Origin: Margaritifera margaritifera
Taxonomy: Eukaryota > Mollusca > Bivalvia > Unionida > Margaritiferidae
Length of the DNA: 64,000 nucleotides
Assembly: GCA_029931535.1 (NCBI GenBank)
Contig: JAQPZY010001684.1
Coordinates: 4,374,501 to 4,438,500 of the forward strand
Direction of reading: 5' to 3'
In this document: positions 58,993 to 64,000 of the stretch, piece after piece
Layout of the letters: each line of letters begins with the position of its first letter
Position numbering within the stretch: the first letter of the stretch is position 1
The notes under the pieces: model-generated
The model's database searches: none
The model's input: only the letters and a program-made list of their open reading frames with translations
Told to the model about the DNA's origin: nothing
Made by a program: the position numbers and the translations under genes

Positions 58993-59880
58993 TGTTACGA
59001 CTCTAGGGGTAATGTAACAGAATAAAAGACACAAACAAGCTTTCAAGATTAAAATGCAAATCTTTAATTTCCTAAAATATTAAAAGAATTAAAATAGTTC
59101 AACAAACAATCAAAGTGAAAGAATTAAAATAACTTACAGTATAGAATATCCTAAAAAGTCCTAAAATGTTTTAAAGTTCACTTCCTGATGTTAATCCGAG
59201 TAATCCGGATGAAGTATTCCGAATGAAAATAACCTGTACTGTGTTGAAGTTGATTAGTTCTGATTAAATCCAAAATAATCCTTGCAAGTCTGGAATCTCA
59301 CAAGTTTTAGAATAATGTCCGATAATTCCACGGAGCTGCAATAGTAATTCAGATGAATTACTAATTAAATAAATTCCACACTGAACTGAATAATTTCAAT
59401 ACGACCTCTCTAAATTCAAGCAATTGTAAAGAATGACTTATCACTGGACTATCTGCTATTTATACACCACTAGTGCGCATAATCAAATAAATCCACAACG
59501 CAGTTCCTGTCAGCATTAGAAGCCTTTAAAATGTATTTACTTCAAGTAAACACAATCTAATTTTCAAGAATGCTATTTATTACTGGAATTAACAGTCAAC
59601 AAGTTGTTATTCACAATGAAACAAAAGTACACTGAATCCAGGTTATCCGCGCGAGACAAAATCACGTGATATTTCCAGCGTGTGACCTTACAATGTTAAT
59701 TTCCAAAGTACACAGCTAAAAGCTCCTTTCGCGCGTAATTAGTCATGTGATCATTTATTGATTGAAAGTCCGTCGTATATATACTAATGTGCTAACCTTT
59801 GTTTAGACAAAAAAAACAGAGATCATAAATTAGTAAATTAAATTATTATAAAAAAGTAAAGGAGGCTTGATTCCGCAACA
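58993..59880 (-). repeat. 3' LTR
   Basis: 888 bp with ends TGTTGCGG (59880 side) and CGTAACA (58993 side), an imperfect short inverted repeat of the TG...CA type. A short purine stretch GGTTGAGGG precedes it on the element strand. The other LTR is outside, so the boundaries rest on these motifs. Confidence 0.65.
59457..59464 (-). promoter_or_regulatory. TATA box in LTR
   Basis: The element strand reads GTGTATAAATAGCAG in the middle of the LTR, a good core promoter TATA sequence. TATATATAC near 59778 is a second candidate. Confidence 0.45.
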
Positions 59881-60025
59881 CCCTCAACCATCAACGGAAA
59901 AAATAAGGATTTATGCAATAAAACCTTATCTTTTTTAATATGTACTTCCAACATACAAGTAAGTATATAAAAAAAAAAATGAATACATGATACAGTCATG
60001 TATACAAAACAGTGTAACGATGGTA

Positions 60026-62635
60026 TTATACACGTGAAAGTGCATCAGCAATTATATTTTCCTTTCCCTTAATGTGCCTGACTTCGATATTATATGGTTG
60101 TAACATCAGACTCCATCGTAACAATCTTTGATTCTTATTCTTCTTCTTATTAATGAAAGTGAGTGGGTTGTGATCACTAAAGACAACAACGGGAGAAGGA
60201 GATGCACTAACATACACCTCGAAGTGTTGCAAGGCCATTATCAAAGCCAAACACTCCTTCTCTATAGTGGAATAATTTTTCTGGTGCTTATTCAATTTCC
60301 TTGAAAAATAGCACACAGGATGATCCACTCTATTGCTGTCTTCCTGTAACAACACTCCACCAACCCCAATGTCACTAGCATCTACAGACATTTTGAAAGA
60401 TTTACAGAAATCTGGAGCTGACAAAACTGGTGCACTCTTGAGTATGGCCTTTAACTTATCAAAAGCCTCCTGACATTTTCCTGACCAGATACACTTGGTC
60501 TTCTTACTAAGCAAATTTGTCAGGGGCTCGGCTATCATGGAAAAATTGGAACAAAACTTACGGTAATAACCTGCCATACCCAAAAATCGCATCAGTTGCT
60601 TCTTATTGACAGGCACAGGGAACTCAGAAATAGCCGTAACCTTAGCTTCTATTGGTTTTATTTTCACATGTCCTAAAAAGGTAACACTAGCACGAGAAAA
60701 GTCACTTTTATTCAAATTGATGATTAAGTTGGCTTCGCTGAGTCTTTCGAAGAACTGCTTAATCGTCTTCAGATGATCTTGCCACGTGTCGTTGTAGATG
60801 ATGACGTCATCGATGTAAGCATCGCAATTTCTTATTCCAGACGTTACCATATTCATCAAACGTTGGAAAGAACTTGGGGAACCCTTCATCCCAAATGGCA
60901 TGACTTTGTATTGGTAAAGTCCATCTGGAGTTACAAATGCAGAAATTTCTTTTGCTCTCTCCGTAAGTGGAATTTGGTAGAATCCCTTCAATAGGTCAAA
61001 TTTTGTGACGTATTTGGCATTTCCAATCCTGTCAATACAGTCATCAATTCTAGGAATTGGAAATGAATCAGTCTTGGTGACGCTATTTACTTTTCTATAA
61101 TCTGTACACATACGGAAAGTTTTGTCTGGTTTCGGCACTAATATACATGGTGAACTCCAGTAACTTTTACTGGGTTCAACAAAGTCATTATCCAGTAAAT
61201 ACTGAATTTCTTTCTTCAGATAGTCTTGTTTGAGAGGATTCATCCTATAAGGGTGTTGCTTGATAGGTGCTGAATTTATTATTTCGACATCATGGAAAAT
61301 TTTGTTGGTTCGTGTGGGAATATCCGGAAATAAATGTGCATTTTCTTTTATCAACTGCTTGAGTTCATTAATCTCCAATGGCAGAAGATGCGAAAGCTTC
61401 TGGTCCAGATCGTCCAGAATTTCCGAATTATGAAGACTAGTGACTTCAAAATCGTCGTTATCCGATTTCTCATCTTCATTTAAATGTTGAATGTGTGGGA
61501 CAGGTTCTACTAAAGTAATTTGATAATTTATATGGCTATCTCTGTCTACATATTGTTTCAACATATTAATATGACACAACTGTTTCTGCTTCCTCCTCTC
61601 AGGAGTATTAATAATATAATTCAGATCACTCACCTTTTTATCAATGGTATAAGGACCAAAATATTTAGCCTGAAGAGGATATTGAGGTATGGGTAGCAAA
61701 GCCAATACTCTATCACCTGGCTGAAAACTCCTATTTTTTGCTTGCTTATCATACCTCAACTTCATTTTTGACTGAACAGATTTTAAATTATTTCTTGCCA
61801 TCTCGCAAGCCTTTGCCAATCTGTTTTTAAATTTAAAGACATAGTCTAGAAGATTTAATTCTGACTCTTCAGTAGAAAGAAGTCTTTCTTTTAATAATTT
61901 TAAAGGACCCCGAACAGAATGTCCAAACACAAGTTCAAAAGGACTAAATCCTAGAGACTCTTGTACTGACTCTCGTGCCGTAAACAACAATAATTGTACA
62001 CCTTCATCCCAATCCTTTTCTGTCTCATAACAATATGATTTAATCATATTTTTTAAAGTCTGATGGAACCTTTCCAAAGCACCTTGACTCTGAGGATGGT
62101 AGGCAGAGGATCTAAACTGTTGGATACCTAATTCATGCAAGACCTGTTGGAATACACCAGACATGAAATTAGATCCCTGATCAGATTGTACAGACTTAAG
62201 GAGACCAAATAGTGTGAAAAACTTGACTAAAGCTTTCACTATGGTCTTAGCATTAATATTCCGTAAAGGAATAGCTTCTGGAAACCTTGTGGACGCACAC
62301 ATAATGGTCAACAAGTATTGGTTGCCTAACTTGGTTTTAGGTAAGGGGCCGACACAATCTATCATAATTCTACTGAATGGTTCATCAAATGCAGGAATAG
62401 GTGACAGATGAGCTTTGGGTATCTTCTGATTGGGTTTTCCCACCATTTGACAAGTATGACAAGATCTACAAAACTTAGTAACATCACTTTTTATTTTCGG
62501 CCAATAAAAGTGATTTAGGATCTTGTGATAGGTTTTATTAATTCCTAAATGACCAGACAACGGTGTTTCATGGGCTAAACTAAGTATTTCCCGACGATAG
62601 GATTTAGGAACTACTATCTGATAAATAACTGACCA
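60026..62635 (-). CDS. Retrotransposon pol: integrase, reverse transcriptase, RNase H
   Basis: The frame continues gag-protease directly after one TAG. Integrase first: zinc-binding H...H (SGHLGINKTYH) and CRSCHTC, catalytic D, D, E in MIDCVGPL, SDQGSNF and GALERFHQ, and a GPY/F-like end FGPYTIDKKV...HINMLK. After a linker comes reverse transcriptase with KFDLLKGFYQIPL, YQYKVMPFGM and the catalytic YIDDVIIY, then RNase H with VDASDIGVGGVL, EKECLAL, FSDHNPL, ending IIADALSRV. All catalytic residues are present. Length after the first Met is 844 residues. Copies RNA to DNA and inserts it. The order integrase before reverse transcriptase is unusual for the class. Confidence 0.95.
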   Translation of the reverse strand, partial: WSVIYQIVVPKSYRREILSLAHETPLSGHLGINKTYHKILNHFYWPKIKSDVTKFCRSCHTCQMVGKPNQKIPKAHLSPIPAFDEPFSRIMIDCVGPLPKTKLGNQYLLTIMCASTRFPEAIPLRNINAKTIVKALVKFFTLFGLLKSVQSDQGSNFMSGVFQQVLHELGIQQFRSSAYHPQSQGALERFHQTLKNMIKSYCYETEKDWDEGVQLLLFTARESVQESLGFSPFELVFGHSVRGPLKLLKERLLSTEESELNLLDYVFKFKNRLAKACEMARNNLKSVQSKMKLRYDKQAKNRSFQPGDRVLALLPIPQYPLQAKYFGPYTIDKKVSDLNYIINTPERRKQKQLCHINMLKQYVDRDSHINYQITLVEPVPHIQHLNEDEKSDNDDFEVTSLHNSEILDDLDQKLSHLLPLEINELKQLIKENAHLFPDIPTRTNKIFHDVEIINSAPIKQHPYRMNPLKQDYLKKEIQYLLDNDFVEPSKSYWSSPCILVPKPDKTFRMCTDYRKVNSVTKTDSFPIPRIDDCIDRIGNAKYVTKFDLLKGFYQIPLTERAKEISAFVTPDGLYQYKVMPFGMKGSPSSFQRLMNMVTSGIRNCDAYIDDVIIYNDTWQDHLKTIKQFFERLSEANLIINLNKSDFSRASVTFLGHVKIKPIEAKVTAISEFPVPVNKKQLMRFLGMAGYYRKFCSNFSMIAEPLTNLLSKKTKCIWSGKCQEAFDKLKAILKSAPVLSAPDFCKSFKMSVDASDIGVGGVLLQEDSNRVDHPVCYFSRKLNKHQKNYSTIEKECLALIMALQHFEVYVSASPSPVVVFSDHNPLTFINKKKNKNQRLLRWSLMLQPYNIEVRHIKGKENIIADALSRV

Positions 62636-64000
62636 CTAATCACCAGCAGGTACCCCGAGTGATCTCCATTTCCTCATAAGGACTTCATTCTTCAAGAAGT
62701 AACAAGTTCCTTCTTGCGTGGCTTCAGTTTCAGACATAGCCCCCTGAAACAAACAGGAGATATCTGGATCCTCCTGTTGTAAGACAACTAGTGTTTGTCT
62801 TTTATCACCTTGATTAATTTTATGAGTTTGTGTAGCTGAAAGAGTATCACTGTGATCAATACTAGATTGAGGAGCAGAAGTGACCTCATGAAAAGCCTGA
62901 CCCAAAAAGGTGTCCGCTAAAGGAAATTCATCCTGTTCAACAACAACATTCTCAAGAGCACGCTTTGCCATAGCTCTAGTAACTGCACAAGCCGGATATA
63001 AACCAGGGATTTCTACTTCAATAGGGTCAACTAATTGATCCATTCTAAGCTTGTCAGTTACAAGTGGATTAACCACTACCTTATCTCCCGCTAGGTCATT
63101 ACCTAGTAATAAATGGATGCCCTTAATAGGCAAAGAAGCCACTGCTCCTATGGTCACAGGTCCCGAAACTAAGTCTGATGACAAATTAACACAATGAAGA
63201 GGGACATTAACATATCCACATTCTACCCCCTGTATTAATACACTTTCACTAGTAGAAGACCTCTCAGAAAACGGCAAAGTACTATCTAACAATAGACTCT
63301 GAGAAGCTCCTGTGTCTCTTAATATCTTAATAGGAGTAGCCTTATCCAAGTCACCAACAAGTGACACAGAACCCTTCGACATGAATGGTTCGTAATTCTT
63401 CATTATAAAATCAGACTGAGGTAAGCTAGCCTCCAAACAGATATCATCATCATTGATAAATGACCCTGACCTTGACTTCTTAATAACTAGAGCATTTGGA
63501 AGTGCTCTATTATAATTCCGTTGTCTACTTCTAAACTTAAAGCAATCGGAAAATACATGTCCCTTCATCTTACAATATGAACACGTGGGCTTAGATAAGG
63601 TTTTCTGATATTCCCTATCAGAATTTTGATTCTTTACAGTCACATAACCCTGAGGTCTGAAATTACTCGAACGAGTTTGAAATAATTTCTTAACATAAGA
63701 TTGTTGAGGAAAAGTTTTAGTTGTCAATGGAACCTTGTGTATTGAAGAATATTCATCAGCTGTGATGGCTGCCTTTTCTAAAGTCTCAACTCCTTTCTCA
63801 TTAAGATACACCTTAATATTATCACTGACACAATTCTTGAAATCTTCAATCAATACCAGTTGTTCAAGATTATCATAATTGCCTTCAACCTTCTTAGGTG
63901 TACACCATCTTGTAAACAAACGTTTCTTTTCCCAAGCAAATTCTACAGAAGTTTGATTTGTTTCCTTTTTACATTCTCTAAAGTTTTGACGATGAGTTTC
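62636..64000 (-). CDS. Retrotransposon gag and protease (partial at window edge)
   Basis: The frame is open to the end of the window. It contains a SCAN-like gag C-terminal domain (WCTPKKVEG, LVLIEDFKNCVSDNIK, LEKAAITADEYSS), a zinc knuckle CSYCKMKGHVFSDC (C-x2-C-x4-H-x4-C) and an aspartic protease motif ILRDTGASQSLLL. A TAG at 62636-62638 ends it just before the integrase, in frame with pol. Gag packages the RNA and the protease matures the particle. The stop is probably a mutation, since the same frame stays open for 2.6 kb beyond. Confidence 0.9.
   Translation of the reverse strand, partial: ETHRQNFRECKKETNQTSVEFAWEKKRLFTRWCTPKKVEGNYDNLEQLVLIEDFKNCVSDNIKVYLNEKGVETLEKAAITADEYSSIHKVPLTTKTFPQQSYVKKLFQTRSSNFRPQGYVTVKNQNSDREYQKTLSKPTCSYCKMKGHVFSDCFKFRSRQRNYNRALPNALVIKKSRSGSFINDDDICLEASLPQSDFIMKNYEPFMSKGSVSLVGDLDKATPIKILRDTGASQSLLLDSTLPFSERSSTSESVLIQGVECGYVNVPLHCVNLSSDLVSGPVTIGAVASLPIKGIHLLLGNDLAGDKVVVNPLVTDKLRMDQLVDPIEVEIPGLYPACAVTRAMAKRALENVVVEQDEFPLADTFLGQAFHEVTSAPQSSIDHSDTLSATQTHKINQGDKRQTLVVLQQEDPDISCLFQGAMSETEATQEGTCYFLKNEVLMRKWRSLGVPAGD

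Larger units (their letters stand above)
58993..64000 (-). mobile_element. Ty3/gypsy-class LTR retrotransposon of Gmr1 type, 3' part
   Basis: On the minus strand: gag and protease (64000-62636), then integrase, reverse transcriptase and RNase H (62635-60026), then a 3' LTR (59880-58993). The integrase precedes the reverse transcriptase, the copia-like order that defines Gmr1-like Ty3/gypsy elements. The 5' LTR and the gag start lie beyond the window. Apart from one in-frame stop the coding region is intact, so the insertion is much younger than the Polintons here. Confidence 0.9.

Noticed and set aside
62636..62638. Programmed stop-codon readthrough between gag-protease and pol
   Set aside because: The stop lies between protease and the integrase zinc-binding domain with no visible readthrough signal, and a private mutation is simpler.

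Overview
The window looks like nuclear DNA of a lophotrochozoan animal, most likely a mollusc. It is AT-rich, has long dinucleotide microsatellites and tRNA-derived SINEs, contains a spliced host gene with small exons, and is crowded with old mobile elements. The species cannot be fixed from the sequence.

Layout. (1) 0-3.1 kb: a 1.3 kb insertion flanked by inverted repeats, then a broken minus-strand piece of a Polinton-type family B DNA polymerase, itself split by a 158 bp hAT-like MITE. (2) 3.7-5.6 kb: a decayed LINE reverse transcriptase. (3) 6,405-20,028: a nearly full-length Polinton/Maverick (adintovirus-like) element with about 275 bp terminal inverted repeats. Its genes, all broken, are a lambda-exonuclease/YqaJ-like nuclease, a fiber-like protein on the opposite strand, packaging ATPase, coiled-coil protein, penton remnant, a small basic/hydrophobic capsid protein, major capsid protein, two related small virion proteins, an adenain-type protease, a zinc-ribbon protein, a parvovirus-type PLA2, a retrovirus-type integrase and a protein-primed DNA polymerase. 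(4) 22,693-35,540 minus: a five-exon host gene for a secreted C-type lectin with signal peptide, coiled-coil stalk and an EPN-type lectin domain. All exon phases match. Its introns hold a Penelope-like fragment with a hammerhead-like motif, a minisatellite made of copies of the gene's own 3' splice site, a second-lineage Polinton-like fragment (26.1-27.7 kb) and a tRNA-derived SINE. (5) 38.7-42.2 kb: another cluster of Polinton-like relics on both strands. (6) 44-58 kb: mostly non-coding, with a hAT MITE carrying a perfect 8 bp target duplication, a possible two-exon secreted-protein gene, a SINE, minisatellites and a tandem duplication. (7) 58,993-64,000 minus: the 3' part of a Ty3/gypsy-class LTR retrotransposon whose integrase lies before reverse transcriptase (Gmr1-type order), with one in-frame stop.

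The Polinton genes would together make a virus-like particle: capsid proteins, maturation protease, packaging ATPase, self-encoded polymerase and integrase, plus entry-type functions (PLA2, fiber). This copy is dead. It has many stops and frameshifts, the catalytic Glu of the integrase reads Lys, and the polymerase motif A Asp reads Asn. The lectin is the only well-supported intact host gene.
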